Positions 8,259 through 18,209 of a stretch of DNA of 64,000 bases are shown here, in pieces. Position 1 is the first letter of the stretch. Every line of letters starts with the position of its first letter. The notes under the pieces are model-generated. The model saw only the letters and a list, made by a program, of their open reading frames with translations, ran no database searches and was not told the DNA's origin. Origin of the DNA: Peribacillus cavernae (GTDB lineage: Bacteria > Bacillota > Bacilli > Bacillales > DSM-1321); assembly GCF_003989135.1 (NCBI RefSeq), contig NZ_RYZZ01000007.1, positions 124,001 through 188,000 on the forward strand, read 5' to 3'. Position numbers and translations under genes: made by a program.

Positions 8259-9452
8259 ATGCTGACAGCAAAAAATAAACAAGGCTCCTACGTTAGCCTG
8301 TATAATATAATGACAAAAGAAAAGCTTCTCGAAATGAAAAAGGAAGAGACCTTTTATTGTCCTTGTTGTGAAACCGAAGTAACCATAAAAGCCGGAAACA
8401 TAAAAATCCCGCACTTTGCCCACATCCGTAATTTCTCCTGCAATGCATCCTCTGAATCCGAGTCTGAATATCATCTGTTAGGGAAGACGAAACTTTACCA
8501 ATGGCTGATCTATAAACAGTACCCTGCCTTTTTAGAAGCGTACATTCCGGAGATACGGCAAAGGGCTGATATCCTTTTAATTGCAGATTCCCAGAAATAT
8601 GCCATTGAATTTCAAAGCTCAACCATTTCTGAGGAAGACTTTATCCGGAGAACCAATGCCTATCGCAGCCAAGGAATCATCCCGATCTGGATTCTTGCTG
8701 AACGAAACATCAATAAAATAGGGCAGAATATGTTTTCATTACGAAACTTTGATTGGATGTTTTTATCGGGCACCGAGGACTCACCGGCGATCATTGCCTT
8801 CTGCCCGTATAAAAGTCGAATAACAAAGCTTGAGAAAGTTTTCCCTTTTTCTCCGCGGACTGTGTTTGCCTATCAAAGCTTTGCAACCCTGCCTTCTATT
8901 CCCTTTGAGTCCTTGTTTCATCAGTCTTCCCATCGGCTTCCCTACCTCTCTTTATGGAGAGACAAAAGAAGATCCTGGTCTTTCCACAGTGCGAAAACCG
9001 CAAAGATAACACAACCCTTCTTCCGCTTTCTTTATGTGAATCGAATTTCTCCCGTTACCCTGCCTCCAGAAGTGGGGGTTCCCATTGCCGGAATGCATTT
9101 GGTAGAAACTGCATCGATCAAGTGGCAGGCCTATGTATTTATCGATACACTTTATCGAAAGGCTCAGGGCCAGACTCTGTCTATGAATGAATGTATCCAT
9201 TCCTACAGCAGCAGAATAAAAAATGGTGATATCCGGTTAAGAAAGCTTTCTCTCCTTGATAAGAAAAATTACTTGTATCCGCTGATCAACTATGTGTGGT
9301 TTTTCAGAAAAACAGGGTATATAGAAGAGTATAATTCCGGATACTTTAAAGTAATGAAGAAAGTTGTGATTCCAAAAACATATGATCAATGGCTGGAGTT
9401 GGAAAAGGAATTTTACTATAGGCATCAAAAGCTGTTGCAGGAGGATAAATAA
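8259..9452 (+). CDS. coiA: competence protein CoiA
   Basis: A 397-residue CoiA family protein. The N-terminus carries a zinc-finger-like CPCCE...HFAH element (residues about 36-55). It is followed by a PD-(D/E)XK-like nuclease region with RADILLI...YAIEFQSSTIS, which gives the D...E-x-Q triad. CoiA is induced during competence and is needed for efficient transformation, probably in DNA processing after uptake. The ribosome site AGAGGAGGAG lies just upstream of ATG 8259. It is a little longer than B. subtilis CoiA (about 373 residues). The gene is placed between cls and pepF; mecA, also a competence factor, is two genes upstream. Confidence 0.9.
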   Translation: MLTAKNKQGSYVSLYNIMTKEKLLEMKKEETFYCPCCETEVTIKAGNIKIPHFAHIRNFSCNASSESESEYHLLGKTKLYQWLIYKQYPAFLEAYIPEIRQRADILLIADSQKYAIEFQSSTISEEDFIRRTNAYRSQGIIPIWILAERNINKIGQNMFSLRNFDWMFLSGTEDSPAIIAFCPYKSRITKLEKVFPFSPRTVFAYQSFATLPSIPFESLFHQSSHRLPYLSLWRDKRRSWSFHSAKTAKITQPFFRFLYVNRISPVTLPPEVGVPIAGMHLVETASIKWQAYVFIDTLYRKAQGQTLSMNECIHSYSSRIKNGDIRLRKLSLLDKKNYLYPLINYVWFFRKTGYIEEYNSGYFKVMKKVVIPKTYDQWLELEKEFYYRHQKLLQEDK

Positions 9453-9557
9453 GGTAAAATAGTATTACGGATATTTCGGGCTTCGAATAACAGCAGGAAT
9501 TTTTCCGGTAAAGGAGAAATAGTAATAGAAGAATTTTTGGAAATGGAGGATTCATTC

Positions 9558-11372
9558 ATGGCACAGGATACAGGTGTAACAAAGCTGCCTTTAAGAGACG
9601 AAATTGCAGCGGAAGATACATGGAGATTGGAAGATATTTTTGCAACCGAAGAGGATTGGGAAAATGAATGGAAAGGTGTAAAGGAAGATCTGGCGAAGGC
9701 TGACTCCTTTAAGGGCACACTTGGGGATAGTGCTGAAAAATTGTATACCGCGCTTCAGTTTCAAGATGATGTTTTTGAGAGGCTGGGCAGGGTCTATACA
9801 TATTCGCATATGCGTTATGATCAGGATACGACAAATTCCTTCTATCAGGGCATGGATGATCGTGCCAAAAGCTTATACTCCCAGGCGGCAAGTGCATTCG
9901 CCTTTGTCGTTCCTGAGTTGCTTGGCGTTGAGGAGAGCAGGATCCAACAGTTCCTTCAGGAAAAAGAGGAGCTGAAGCTTTACGAACATTCCTTGGAGGA
10001 AATCAACAAGCAAAGGCCTCACGTGCTTACAGCTGACCAAGAAGCGCTGCTTGCACAGGCATCTGAAGTGCTGGATGCGTCAAGCAATACATTCGGGATG
10101 TTAAATAATGCCGATCTTGTATTTCCGTCTATTAAGGATGAAAACGGCAATGAAGCGGAAATTACCCACGGCCGTTATATCCGTTTTCTTGAAAGTGAAA
10201 ACCGCCGCGTTCGGGAGGAAGCATTTAAAGGGGTGTACGCCACTTACGGACAGTTCAAGAATACGTTCTCCAGCACCCTTTCCGGAGCGATTAAGAATCA
10301 TAATTTTAATGCAAGTGTGCGTAAATATGAATCAGCCCGCCATGCTGCGTTGAGCAACAATAATATCCCCGAGAGCGTCTATGATAATTTAGTGAATACA
10401 GTGAATGAAAACCTTCATTTGCTTCATCGATACGTCGATTTGAGAAAGAAAGTGCTCGGGCTTGATGAACTCCATATGTACGACCTTTATACTCCATTGG
10501 TGAAGGAAGTCAAGATGGAGATACCCTATGATGAGGCAAAAGAGTATGTATTAAATGGTCTGACGCCACTGGGAGAAGATTATCTGAATGTGTTAAAGGA
10601 AGGCTTTGAAAACCGCTGGGTCGATGTCCAGGAAAACAAAGGCAAGCGAAGCGGCGCCTACTCCTCAGGTGCATATGGGACCAATCCGTACGTGTTAATG
10701 AACTGGCAGGACAACCTAAATAATTTATTCACGCTGGCGCATGAATTTGGCCACTCTGTGCATAGCTACTATACACGAAAAAACCAGCCGTTCCCATACG
10801 GCAACTATTCCATTTTTGTTGCAGAGGTTGCTTCCACCTGTAACGAGAACTTGCTGAATGATTATTTATTACAAACGATTGGTGATGAAAAGAAGCGAAT
10901 TTATCTGTTGAACCATTACTTGGAAGGTTTCCGGGGAACGTTATTCCGCCAGACCATGTTTGCCGAATTCGAGCATTTGATTCATACAAAAGCACAGAAT
11001 GGTGAAGCATTAACTGCTGATATGCTTACAAAAGAGTATTATGAATTGAATAAGAAATATTTCGGAAATAATATCGTCATTGATGAAGAAATTGGTCTGG
11101 AATGGTCCAGGATTCCGCATTTCTACTACAACTACTATGTATATCAATACGCAACCGGAATCTCCGCTGCTACGGCTTTAAGCAAACAAATCCTCGAAGA
11201 AGGGCAGCCTGCAGTGGAACGTTATATCGAATTTCTGAAATCAGGGAACTCCGACTATCCAATCGAGGTTCTCAAAAAAGCCGGAGTCGACATGACAGAG
11301 GCAGATCCGATCCGGGAAGCCCTTAAGGTATTTGAACAAAGACTAACAGAGATGGAATCTTTGTTAGGATAA
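9558..11372 (+). CDS. pepF: oligoendopeptidase F (M3 family zinc metallopeptidase)
   Basis: A 604-residue cytoplasmic M3 peptidase that cleaves oligopeptides. The zinc-binding HEFGH motif is at residues 395-399, with the downstream Glu within SIFVAEVASTCNE. The N-terminal oligopeptidase F domain (WRLEDIFATEEDWE) is complete. ATG 9558 is chosen because GGAGG lies 8 bases upstream; the in-frame ATG at 9537 has no ribosome site. In B. subtilis overexpressed PepF reduces sporulation by degrading signalling peptides, and the gene follows coiA as here. Confidence 0.95.
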   Translation: MAQDTGVTKLPLRDEIAAEDTWRLEDIFATEEDWENEWKGVKEDLAKADSFKGTLGDSAEKLYTALQFQDDVFERLGRVYTYSHMRYDQDTTNSFYQGMDDRAKSLYSQAASAFAFVVPELLGVEESRIQQFLQEKEELKLYEHSLEEINKQRPHVLTADQEALLAQASEVLDASSNTFGMLNNADLVFPSIKDENGNEAEITHGRYIRFLESENRRVREEAFKGVYATYGQFKNTFSSTLSGAIKNHNFNASVRKYESARHAALSNNNIPESVYDNLVNTVNENLHLLHRYVDLRKKVLGLDELHMYDLYTPLVKEVKMEIPYDEAKEYVLNGLTPLGEDYLNVLKEGFENRWVDVQENKGKRSGAYSSGAYGTNPYVLMNWQDNLNNLFTLAHEFGHSVHSYYTRKNQPFPYGNYSIFVAEVASTCNENLLNDYLLQTIGDEKKRIYLLNHYLEGFRGTLFRQTMFAEFEHLIHTKAQNGEALTADMLTKEYYELNKKYFGNNIVIDEEIGLEWSRIPHFYYNYYVYQYATGISAATALSKQILEEGQPAVERYIEFLKSGNSDYPIEVLKKAGVDMTEADPIREALKVFEQRLTEMESLLG

Positions 11373-11382
11373 TCTGATACAA

Positions 11383-11414
11383 AAACAGCCTCTCAGGTGC
11401 GGAGGCTGTTTTTT
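11383..11414 (+). terminator. intrinsic terminator of pepF
   Basis: The stem AAACAGCCTC / GAGGCTGTTT with a 9-base loop ends in a T run. Confidence 0.9.
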
Positions 11415-11511
11415 GAATAACTATAGTATGTACTGGTATCTTGTTTTGCCGTGCAGGACGTGGTGAATTTTAGTCGACGCTCTTTAATACAAAGCCCTTC
11501 GCTTTTCTTAA

Positions 11512-11682
11512 TCAGAAACCTTTAAATCGGTTACGCTGGTTAAAATGATAGAGAAAGAAGAATAAGGTGATAAATAAAAGAGGAGAGCTAATATAAACGG
11601 GAATGATTTTCATCAGTCCCAGCAACTGGAGAAATAACATGGCAATTAATAAGAACAGGTAAAAGACGATTTTTGCTTTCAT
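11512..11682 (-). CDS. yizD: small two-helix membrane protein, YizD-like
   Basis: A 56-residue hydrophobic protein starting MKAKIVFYLFLLIAMLFLQ with two membrane spans and a basic C-terminus (HFNQRNRFKGF). Start 11682 is preceded by GGGAGG at a proper distance on the minus strand. B. subtilis has a small gene, yizD, of similar size between pepF and yjbH, so length and position support orthology. Function unknown. Confidence 0.7.
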   Translation of the reverse strand: MKAKIVFYLFLLIAMLFLQLLGLMKIIPVYISSPLLFITLFFFLYHFNQRNRFKGF

Positions 11683-11897
11683 TGGGCATGCCTCCCGGAC
11701 CGGTCTATATTCCATGTATATGTATAAGGACAAACGCTATTCTAAAAATATGACAATATTGTGAAGAAAAGCACAAACTTCTTGAAATAAGTTTGGCTTG
11801 TCTGCTATAGTAAGATAGTAAAGTTGATCACAAGCAAACATACCCCCCTTTGTTTGGATGTGAAAATTCTTCCATCCCCTTTAGTACCTATAAATAG

Positions 11898-11934
11898 AAA
11901 AAGCCTTGCAAATCTGTGATTTGCAAGGCTTTTT
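11898..11934. terminator. bidirectional intrinsic terminator downstream of yjbH
   Basis: A perfect 17-bp stem AAAAAGCCTTGCAAATC / GATTTGCAAGGCTTTTT with a 3-base loop. The A and T flanks let it work in both directions, chiefly for the minus-strand yjbI-yjbH unit that ends at 11940. Confidence 0.92.
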
Positions 11935-11939
11935 CACTT

Positions 11940-12830
11940 TTAATGGGTCTCGATATACCTCCAGAATGTTCCGTACTTTGCAGGAATCATCTCGACAATT
12001 TGCTTGATGACAAGCTTTTTCATTTCCCGTTCCACTTCATTTTTGCTCATATTATAAACGACTTCAATTTCTTTCGTTGCCACTAGCTTGAAGGACTGGA
12101 TAAAAGACTCGAGGGTAGGGGGACTTTTTGGTTTTGGGAGGCCTTGTAACATATCCTCAAGGATATGTACGTATATCTCATAAGGGTAGGAACCTAAAAC
12201 TTTTATCCCTTCTTCTTCTATATTTTGATTGAAGAAGACAAGGGTGGGAAACTCATTGACATCCATCTCCGAGGTGATTTTCAAGTCGCATTGGAAACCT
12301 TTAGCAGCACTTGCAGAAGTGATGTCATTCATGAATTCGTCCACATCCAGGCCTACTTCGCGGGCGCATTCGATCAGGACTTTTATATCGGAAATGTCTC
12401 GCTTTTCAAGAAACAATAATTCCTGAAGCTTTCTCAAAAATAAAATCGCCGGCTTCCGCCCCTGCAATTCAGCCGCTTTTATCGCAATGGAGGCACTGTG
12501 AGGGGAAGCGATCGGATTTTCGAACCACAGGCTTCCATCACAGGACATTCCTGAACGGGAAGCGGTTCTTTCCCAAGTCTGGGCAATCGTATCGTAATTT
12601 TTATACTTCCCTCTGTTAAGAGATTCTAATTTACCGCTTAAGACGTGCTTTAAACTGAACAATTGGCTATATTCGATCTGCAATTTTTTTATTATTGGTT
12701 CCAAAGCCCAGCATTCAGGACATAAAGGATCCACAAATACATAAATTTCAATTGGCTTTTTTCCTGAACCAGGGCAGGCTTGAGAATTAATCCAATCAGT
12801 AATATTGAAAATCGGTTTTTGAGAACTCAA
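11940..12830 (-). CDS. yjbH: ClpXP adaptor YjbH (DsbA-like fold)
   Basis: A 296-residue DsbA-family protein that binds Spx and speeds its degradation by ClpXP. The thioredoxin-like CPEC motif lies in [14 protein letters not shown] near residues 32-45. The start is TTG 12830 with AAGGAG 8 bases upstream, and it overlaps the stop of yjbI (TTGA), so the two genes are translationally coupled. Its target Spx is encoded 7 kb away in the same window. Confidence 0.93.
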   Translation of the reverse strand: MSSQKPIFNITDWINSQACPGSGKKPIEIYVFVDPLCPECWALEPIIKKLQIEYSQLFSLKHVLSGKLESLNRGKYKNYDTIAQTWERTASRSGMSCDGSLWFENPIASPHSASIAIKAAELQGRKPAILFLRKLQELLFLEKRDISDIKVLIECAREVGLDVDEFMNDITSASAAKGFQCDLKITSEMDVNEFPTLVFFNQNIEEEGIKVLGSYPYEIYVHILEDMLQGLPKPKSPPTLESFIQSFKLVATKEIEVVYNMSKNEVEREMKKLVIKQIVEMIPAKYGTFWRYIETH

Positions 12831-13231
12831 TTGTCTTCTCCTTTCTCATCTTTTTCAGGTGTATTGATCATGTGCTGTGCTGTCAGATAAAGACGATGAT
12901 AGAAAAACTCCCTAAATTCTCCTTTCAGGCCAACCTCGTCCATTGCCTCCCTCATGCACGATAGCCATGCTTCAGCACGGCTGGGAGTAACTTCAAAAGG
13001 AATATGGCGCGCCCGCAGCATCGGGTGGCCGTGTTCATTCGTATATAGTAAAGGACCACCGAGATATTGCGTCATAAATTGCTTTTGCTTTCTGGCAGTC
13101 TCAGTTAAATCGTCTGGAAAAATGGGTATGAGTTCCGGTTGCTTGCTTACCTTGGAGTAAAAGACATCAATTAGCCTGTGTAAAAGTTCCTCTCCAATTA
13201 CCTCATAAGGTTTAGGGTTTCCTTCTGTCAT
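12827..13231 (-). CDS. yjbI: truncated hemoglobin YjbI
   Basis: A 134-residue group II truncated globin ([20 protein letters not shown]... [14 protein letters not shown]), which carries heme and probably handles O2, NO or peroxide. It is the first gene of the yjbI-yjbH unit, with AAAGGAG before ATG 13231. Its coupling to the thiol-stress adaptor gene yjbH fits a redox-stress role. Confidence 0.9.
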   Translation of the reverse strand: MTEGNPKPYEVIGEELLHRLIDVFYSKVSKQPELIPIFPDDLTETARKQKQFMTQYLGGPLLYTNEHGHPMLRARHIPFEVTPSRAEAWLSCMREAMDEVGLKGEFREFFYHRLYLTAQHMINTPEKDEKGEDN

Positions 13232-13481
13232 GGTGATTACTCCTTTAAGATTAATGTATGATTATTTTAACAAGCGCCCTTCAATATCTCAAATTTCCAG
13301 CTTGCTGACAGGAGGAAGGAATGGGTTAAAGCTTTGAAAACACTGAATTCATTATTGTTGAAAGCGATTTCATTTTGATGAAAAAAAACTGGCTCGGAGT
13401 AGAGAAATTACTGGAATGCCACTTGCGAAAAGCGCTCGGCTTCAAAATCCAAATTCCCCTTCTCGAGACAGCCATATCACT

Positions 13482-14159
13482 TTAACTGTGATACGTATCC
13501 ATGACTTTTTTTACATGGTTGCGGGTTTCTTTAAACGGAGGGATACCCCCGTATTTATCAACATTTCCAGGGCCCGCGTTATATGCCGCAAGCGCAAGCT
13601 CGATGTTTTCATTGTAGCGGTCAAGCATTTGGCGAAGATATTTGCTTCCTGCCATAACATTTTCATGCGGATCTAGTAAATTCTTTACACCGAGTCCTCT
13701 AGCAGTGGAAGGCATTAACTGCATTAATCCCGAAGCCCCGGCTCCACTCATCGCATCTGGGTTGAAATTGGACTCGTGCTGGATTACCGATTTAATGAGC
13801 TTTGCCGGTAAATGATACAGGCTGGCTGCTTTTTCAATGAGTTCTTTAAATTCCGCGGGAGTTTCTTTTCCCAAGGACAATGGCGCTGGCGGCAGGGCAG
13901 GGGATACGCTTAAGGGAGGCGGGCCAGCAGACGAACTTTCAAGCAAATTCCCGAGGATATTCTTGTCGGCCAGCATATCCACAAGCCCTCCAAGTTTCTG
14001 GGAAATGGCATTTCCCCCTTCCTGGCCGATAGCTGCATGGAGCATTTCCTGAAAAAGATTTCCGTCAGGTTGCCCGGCAGGATTTTGTGAATCGGTTAAT
14101 CCTTGCAGTGACTGGAGATCCATCAACATTTTAACATCCTGTAATTTCAATTCTTTCAC
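13482..14159 (-). CDS. yjbJ: lytic transglycosylase (SLT domain) YjbJ
   Basis: A protein of 222-225 residues with a C-terminal soluble-lytic-transglycosylase domain (residues about 110-225). The catalytic Glu is in HESNFNPDAMSG, followed by GLMQLMPSTA and the conserved ALAAYNAGPGNV. No signal peptide is visible; the N-terminal 100 residues are variable and Pro/Ser-rich. The start is GTG 14159 or, with better ribosome-site spacing (AGGTGA), TTG 14150. It would cleave peptidoglycan between MurNAc and GlcNAc. Confidence 0.88.
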   Translation of the reverse strand: MKELKLQDVKMLMDLQSLQGLTDSQNPAGQPDGNLFQEMLHAAIGQEGGNAISQKLGGLVDMLADKNILGNLLESSSAGPPPLSVSPALPPAPLSLGKETPAEFKELIEKAASLYHLPAKLIKSVIQHESNFNPDAMSGAGASGLMQLMPSTARGLGVKNLLDPHENVMAGSKYLRQMLDRYNENIELALAAYNAGPGNVDKYGGIPPFKETRNHVKKVMDTYHS

Positions 14160-14199
14160 CTCAAGAAATTAATTTGGCAAGGCTGCCTTAATAGTTGAA

Positions 14200-14778
14200 T
14201 TATTTATTGAATTTTGCCTGATAAAAGCGTCTAGTTTTATTTTCGGTTTTTCTTACAGGTATTTGAAGTTTTTGAAGCAAGTCTCCAAAAATTTCCTGTC
14301 CTTCGGTTTTATTTGATACCTCGTATTCTACCTCATAATCCTCCTTTGTTAAATAAGAACTATGATCAAACACTAGTAATCCGCCTTTATATGGAACTTC
14401 TGCCCTGCTTGTTTGCAGAGTGCCAAAATAACGAATGTCAGAGGAAGTGATCTTCAATGACTCTATTAACCTGGTAATTTCATTGTCCGGCAGGGATTTC
14501 CCGATTAATATATCATTTGCCAGTTCATTTGTCAGGGCTAGGTTCGTCTCAAGCAACCCATCTTCTGCAGGCTGTTTAAGTGTCAGTTCGGAATTTCCGT
14601 TTCTTTGGCGTATTCTTAATGCGGATCCTTTCTCCTTCAATTCGAAACTCGGTGTGTCGAAATAATGATTTTCCTGGGTTACAAAATCCAATTCGGCGAC
14701 GTTGAAATATTCCTTAAGTTTATCGAATTCCTGTTTATTTACTAAGTTCTTGAATTCAATTTCGATGTGCTGATCCAC
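14200..14778 (-). CDS. yjbK: CYTH domain protein YjbK
   Basis: A 192-residue CYTH-fold protein with the signature ExExK in HIEIEFKN near the N-terminus and further acidic/basic strands (SALRIRQR, LTLKQP, YEVEYEV). CYTH proteins hydrolyse or bind triphosphates such as tripolyphosphate or ThTP. GTG 14778 has AGGAGAG 9 bases upstream and gives a length near that of B. subtilis YjbK; longer starts (14787, 14850) place the ribosome site too close or lack one. It is divergent from yjbL. Confidence 0.87.
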   Translation of the reverse strand: MDQHIEIEFKNLVNKQEFDKLKEYFNVAELDFVTQENHYFDTPSFELKEKGSALRIRQRNGNSELTLKQPAEDGLLETNLALTNELANDILIGKSLPDNEITRLIESLKITSSDIRYFGTLQTSRAEVPYKGGLLVFDHSSYLTKEDYEVEYEVSNKTEGQEIFGDLLQKLQIPVRKTENKTRRFYQAKFNK

Positions 14779-14987
14779 TAGTATCATCTCTCCTATTGTT
14801 CTAATCGTGCTTATTTTAAGTAATATGGTATACGCACTCCTCATTTTCATTAACCTATGTGCTCAAGTTGGTCGAGCTGTTCTCTTACAACTATTATCCC
14901 TTTAATTTTTGTAACAGCAAACCGGAATTTTTAGGAATCATTGAGCGAATGTGATAAAATATAGTCGTGAAACTGGGAGGTTAAAAT

Positions 14988-15359
14988 ATGAGAGAGAAAA
15001 TTACAATCAAGGAAATTGACATCGACAATCAACAACTGCTACTTAAAACAGAAGGTACCGTGGATTTGGCTGAACTGACACCAAAAGAACAGATGTTAGT
15101 GGATTCGGATGGTGCTGCTTTTATCTACATTACGGAAAATAACGATGATTATACATACATTTCACTGCCTGAAACCGTCTGGCCCCATCTTAAAGAGGCC
15201 GTGTCAAAAAAACTGCCAGTAGTCCTTATTTCAGATGATGAGAAGCTTGAATTGACAGGTATATCTGAAGAGCTCGCTTATTTAATAGATAATATTCAGG
15301 GAAACAGCAATTACGGGGAAGAACTTGTTTCAAGCGTAGAGCGGATTTTTTTGAAGTGA
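14988..15359 (+). CDS. yjbL: conserved hypothetical protein YjbL
   Basis: A 123-residue soluble acidic protein, recognised by length and position between yjbK and yjbM. The ribosome site GGGAGG precedes ATG 14988. No catalytic motif is evident; function unknown. Confidence 0.8.
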   Translation: MREKITIKEIDIDNQQLLLKTEGTVDLAELTPKEQMLVDSDGAAFIYITENNDDYTYISLPETVWPHLKEAVSKKLPVVLISDDEKLELTGISEELAYLIDNIQGNSNYGEELVSSVERIFLK

Positions 15360-15384
15360 TAGAGATAACTTTTGAACCTTGAAG

Positions 15385-15495
15385 GGTGTATAGCTCCAGC
15401 GGACAAGGATGGACTAGTGTGGACCAAGACATAAAGACGCGGCGATCTTAGTCGTTCTTTTTTTAACCACGGAGCTTGCGCTTTTCTTTTCTTAA
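15385..15495. repeat. dispersed palindromic repeat, copy 1
   Basis: Begins TGTATAGCTCCAGCGG and ends GAGCTTGCGCTTTTCTTTT, with an internal near-palindromic section (GACTAGTG..., AAGACATAAAGACG...CTTAGTC). The same 5' (TGTCTAGC) and 3' (GCTTGCGCTTTTCT) ends recur at 24.6, 58.2, 58.7 and 62.8 kb. This copy lies directly before the yjbM reading frame. Confidence 0.7.
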
Positions 15496-15537
15496 ATGAC
15501 AGCTGAAAAGCGGAGTTGGGAACAGGTGGTGCAGCAA

Positions 15538-16179
15538 ATGGAACATTGGGATGACTTTTTGGCCCCTTATAAACAGGCCATTGTTGAATTAAAGGTGAAA
15601 TTAAAGGGTATGAGAACGGAATTTGAACGTGACCATGTCCATTCACCGATTGAGTTCGTCACGGGAAGGGTTAAGCCGATCATTAGTATTTTGGATAAGG
15701 CCGCCAAAAAGAATATCCCGCTGGACAAACTGGATACCGAAATGCAGGATATTGCAGGACTGCGGATGATGTGCCAGTTTGTGGACGATATCAAGAAAGT
15801 AGTCGAGCTGTTACGGATGAGGAATGATTTTGAAATAGTAGAAGAAAGGGATTATATCTCTCATAAGAAAGCGAGTGGTTATCGATCTTATCATGTGGTC
15901 ATCCGCTATCCGGTCCAGACCATCCATGGTGAAAAGAAAATTCTTGTGGAGATTCAGATCCGGACGCTTGCGATGAACTTCTGGGCGACGGTCGAGCATT
16001 CCTTAAACTATAAATATAAAGGCGACTTTCCTGAAGACATCCAGGTTCGCCTGAAGAGGGCGGCAGAAGCGGCTTTTTCACTCGATGAAGAAATGTCGCA
16101 AATACGTCTGGAAATCCAGGAAGCACAGCGGATTTTTTCAAGAAAGAAAGAAACATTGGGAAAAGCGGAACGGGAGTAA
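15538..16179 (+). CDS. yjbM: small alarmone synthetase YjbM (RelQ/SasB)
   Basis: A roughly 213-residue single-domain (p)ppGpp synthetase that transfers pyrophosphate from ATP to GDP/GTP. Visible are the synthetase motifs [42 protein letters not shown] and [22 protein letters not shown]; there is no hydrolase domain. The in-frame ATG at 15496 adds 14 residues but has no ribosome site and abuts the repeat. ATG 15538 has CAGGTGG upstream and matches the family N-terminus. It forms an operon with NAD kinase and yjbO. Confidence 0.93.
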   Translation: MEHWDDFLAPYKQAIVELKVKLKGMRTEFERDHVHSPIEFVTGRVKPIISILDKAAKKNIPLDKLDTEMQDIAGLRMMCQFVDDIKKVVELLRMRNDFEIVEERDYISHKKASGYRSYHVVIRYPVQTIHGEKKILVEIQIRTLAMNFWATVEHSLNYKYKGDFPEDIQVRLKRAAEAAFSLDEEMSQIRLEIQEAQRIFSRKKETLGKAERE

Positions 16180-16205
16180 AAAATCTATTAACTAGGATGA
16201 GATTT

Positions 16206-17000
16206 ATGAAGTTTGCGGTAACCTCAAAAGGAGATGCTAAATCGAATGCGCTGATGCATAAAATGCGCACCTATCTTCAGGACTTTAACCTGGGATATGA
16301 CGAAGACCAGCCGGATATCGTTGTGTCAATAGGAGGCGATGGTACACTATTGTATGCTTTTCACCGCTATAAAAACCGCCTGGATAAGACTGCCTTTGTC
16401 GGTGTACACACCGGCCACCTGGGTTTTTACGCCGATTGGACACCTGAAGAAATCGAAAAGCTTGTCATTGCTCTGGCTAAAACGCCATTTCAGGTCGTGG
16501 AATACCCGCTCCTGGAAGTGATCGTCCGTTATCAGCACGGCGGCAGGGAGTCTAGATTCCTTGCTTTGAATGAGTCAACGGTAAAAAGTGTGGAGGGAAC
16601 CCTCGTTATGGATGTCGAGATAAGCGGACAGCATTTTGAAACATTCCGCGGTGACGGACTTTGCCTGTCAACTCCTTCCGGAAGCACGGCGTATAATAAA
16701 GCGCTAGGCGGGGCGATTATCCACCCTTCCTTTGATGCCATCCAGCTTGCTGAAATGGCTTCGATCAACAATCGGGTCTTCCGTACGGTTGGTTCGCCAT
16801 TATTACTGCCGGCGCACCATACCTGCATGCTGAGACCGGTCAACAATGTAAACTTTCAAATTACGATTGATCATTTGTCCTTGCTTCATGAAGATGTTAA
16901 ATTGATGCAATTTCGGGTAGCGGATGAGAAAATCCGTTTTGCCAGATTCCGTCGATTTCCTTTTTGGAAAAGGGTTCATGATTCTTTCATCGCAGAGTAA
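16206..17000 (+). CDS. ppnK: NAD kinase
   Basis: A 264-residue NAD kinase (YjbN type) that makes NADP from NAD and ATP. Motifs: the GGDGTLL loop in [14 protein letters not shown], the conserved LALNE segment, and the glycine-rich [23 protein letters not shown] 16206 starts the family-like [10 protein letters not shown]; the longer start at 16197 adds three residues. Placement between yjbM and yjbO is conserved. Confidence 0.95.
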   Translation: MKFAVTSKGDAKSNALMHKMRTYLQDFNLGYDEDQPDIVVSIGGDGTLLYAFHRYKNRLDKTAFVGVHTGHLGFYADWTPEEIEKLVIALAKTPFQVVEYPLLEVIVRYQHGGRESRFLALNESTVKSVEGTLVMDVEISGQHFETFRGDGLCLSTPSGSTAYNKALGGAIIHPSFDAIQLAEMASINNRVFRTVGSPLLLPAHHTCMLRPVNNVNFQITIDHLSLLHEDVKLMQFRVADEKIRFARFRRFPFWKRVHDSFIAE

Positions 17001-17017
17001 GGAGCTAATGCAAATAC

Positions 17018-17932
17018 ATGCCAAACAAAGAATTTCGAAACCCGTTCCGGCTTAAATGGGTGGCTGGCGAAAGCGATGCCGGCAAGTTGTTGAGAGAATT
17101 CTTGAGCAAACAACACATTTCCAAACGGACATTGACAGCGATCAAATTCGACGGTGGAAAACTAATCGTAAACGATAGAGAAGTGACAGTTCGATATATG
17201 CTGCAAAACGGCGATAAAATCGAGGTTATTTTTCCCCCGGAAGAGACGAGCGAGGGGCTTATTGCTGAAAATATCCCGATCCAGATTAAATATGAAGATG
17301 AGTTTGTCCTTGTTGCCGTAAAACCGGCTTACATGAATACAATCCCATCAAGGGAACATCCAACCGGCAGCCTTGCCAACGCTTTGGCAGGCTACTACAG
17401 AAAAAAAGGACTAGCATCCACCATCCATATTGTTACGAGGCTCGACCGCGATACTTCAGGGCTTGTGTTGATTGCAAAGCACCGGCATGTGCATCACTTG
17501 CTCGGCGAACAGCAGCAACAAGGTTTGGTGAAGCGGAAATACCTAGCGGTTGTTGAAGGCATCATCAAAGAAGAAAAGGGCAATATTGAAGAACCGATTG
17601 GCCGAAAACCAACAAGCATCATTGAACGGGAAGTAAGAGCCGATGGCCAATATGCCTGCACGCTTTTTGAGGTAATGGCCCGGTTAAGCGGATACACTTA
17701 TATTGGACTTCAGCTTTTGACGGGACGAACCCACCAGATTCGTGTCCATTTATCACACTATGGCTTCCCGCTTGCGGGTGATGATTTATATGGAGGACAC
17801 AGGAATGATATTTCCAGACAAGCCCTGCATTGCTGCAGCGTGATGTTTTTCCATCCATTGATCAAGAAGACCCTTACGTTTGAGGAACCGCTTCCAGCTG
17901 ATATGCTTCGGCTCATTAATCAATCGCGGTAA
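17018..17932 (+). CDS. yjbO: RluD-type RNA pseudouridine synthase YjbO
   Basis: A 304-residue pseudouridine synthase with an S4-like N-terminus (LREFLSKQHISKRTL) and the catalytic motif RLDRDTSGLV, where the Asp isomerises uridine in RNA. The later conserved GRTHQIRVHLSHYGFPLAGDD confirms the RluA/RluD family. It is the last gene of the yjbM-ppnK-yjbO unit; GGAG lies upstream of ATG 17018. The exact RNA target is not known. Confidence 0.92.
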   Translation: MPNKEFRNPFRLKWVAGESDAGKLLREFLSKQHISKRTLTAIKFDGGKLIVNDREVTVRYMLQNGDKIEVIFPPEETSEGLIAENIPIQIKYEDEFVLVAVKPAYMNTIPSREHPTGSLANALAGYYRKKGLASTIHIVTRLDRDTSGLVLIAKHRHVHHLLGEQQQQGLVKRKYLAVVEGIIKEEKGNIEEPIGRKPTSIIEREVRADGQYACTLFEVMARLSGYTYIGLQLLTGRTHQIRVHLSHYGFPLAGDDLYGGHRNDISRQALHCCSVMFFHPLIKKTLTFEEPLPADMLRLINQSR

Positions 17933-18104
17933 TCTCTTCGGCTGCATACAATATCAGTACTCGGAAAGGGCTTGATTCCCTGAAAATAGAGGGTATCGAT
18001 CCCTTTAATTATTGGATAACATGGATGAGAGGCAATGAATCCTTTTCAAATTTATTGGTTACGGTCCAGACAATGCGGAACTAAAATTTAGACTGGTGAG
18101 CACC

Positions 18105-18195
18105 TTAAGAGCGATTTTTCAGACTTATGAGCTATTACTCGGATTTAAGAGCGATTCTTCAGATTTAAGAGCCATTATCCAAATTTATGAGTGCC
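18105..18195. repeat. 20-bp imperfect tandem repeat, about 4.5 copies
   Basis: Successive 20-base units begin at 18105, 18125, 18145, 18165 and 18185: TTAAGAGCGATTTTTCAGAC, TTATGAGCTATTACTCGGAT, TTAAGAGCGATTCTTCAGAT, TTAAGAGCCATTATCCAAAT and a partial TTATGAGTGCC. It lies in the convergent gap between yjbO and prpE and has no spacer structure like a CRISPR. Confidence 0.85.
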
Positions 18196-18209
18196 CCCTC
18201 ATATTCTTT

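Noticed and set aside
9591-11326. Several long frames antisense or out of frame to pepF
   Set aside because: They lack ribosome sites and overlap completely with a well-conserved enzyme gene; they are shadows of its codon bias.
18105-18195. Possible CRISPR array
   Set aside because: The 20-base units are contiguous with no unique spacers, and no cas genes are nearby.
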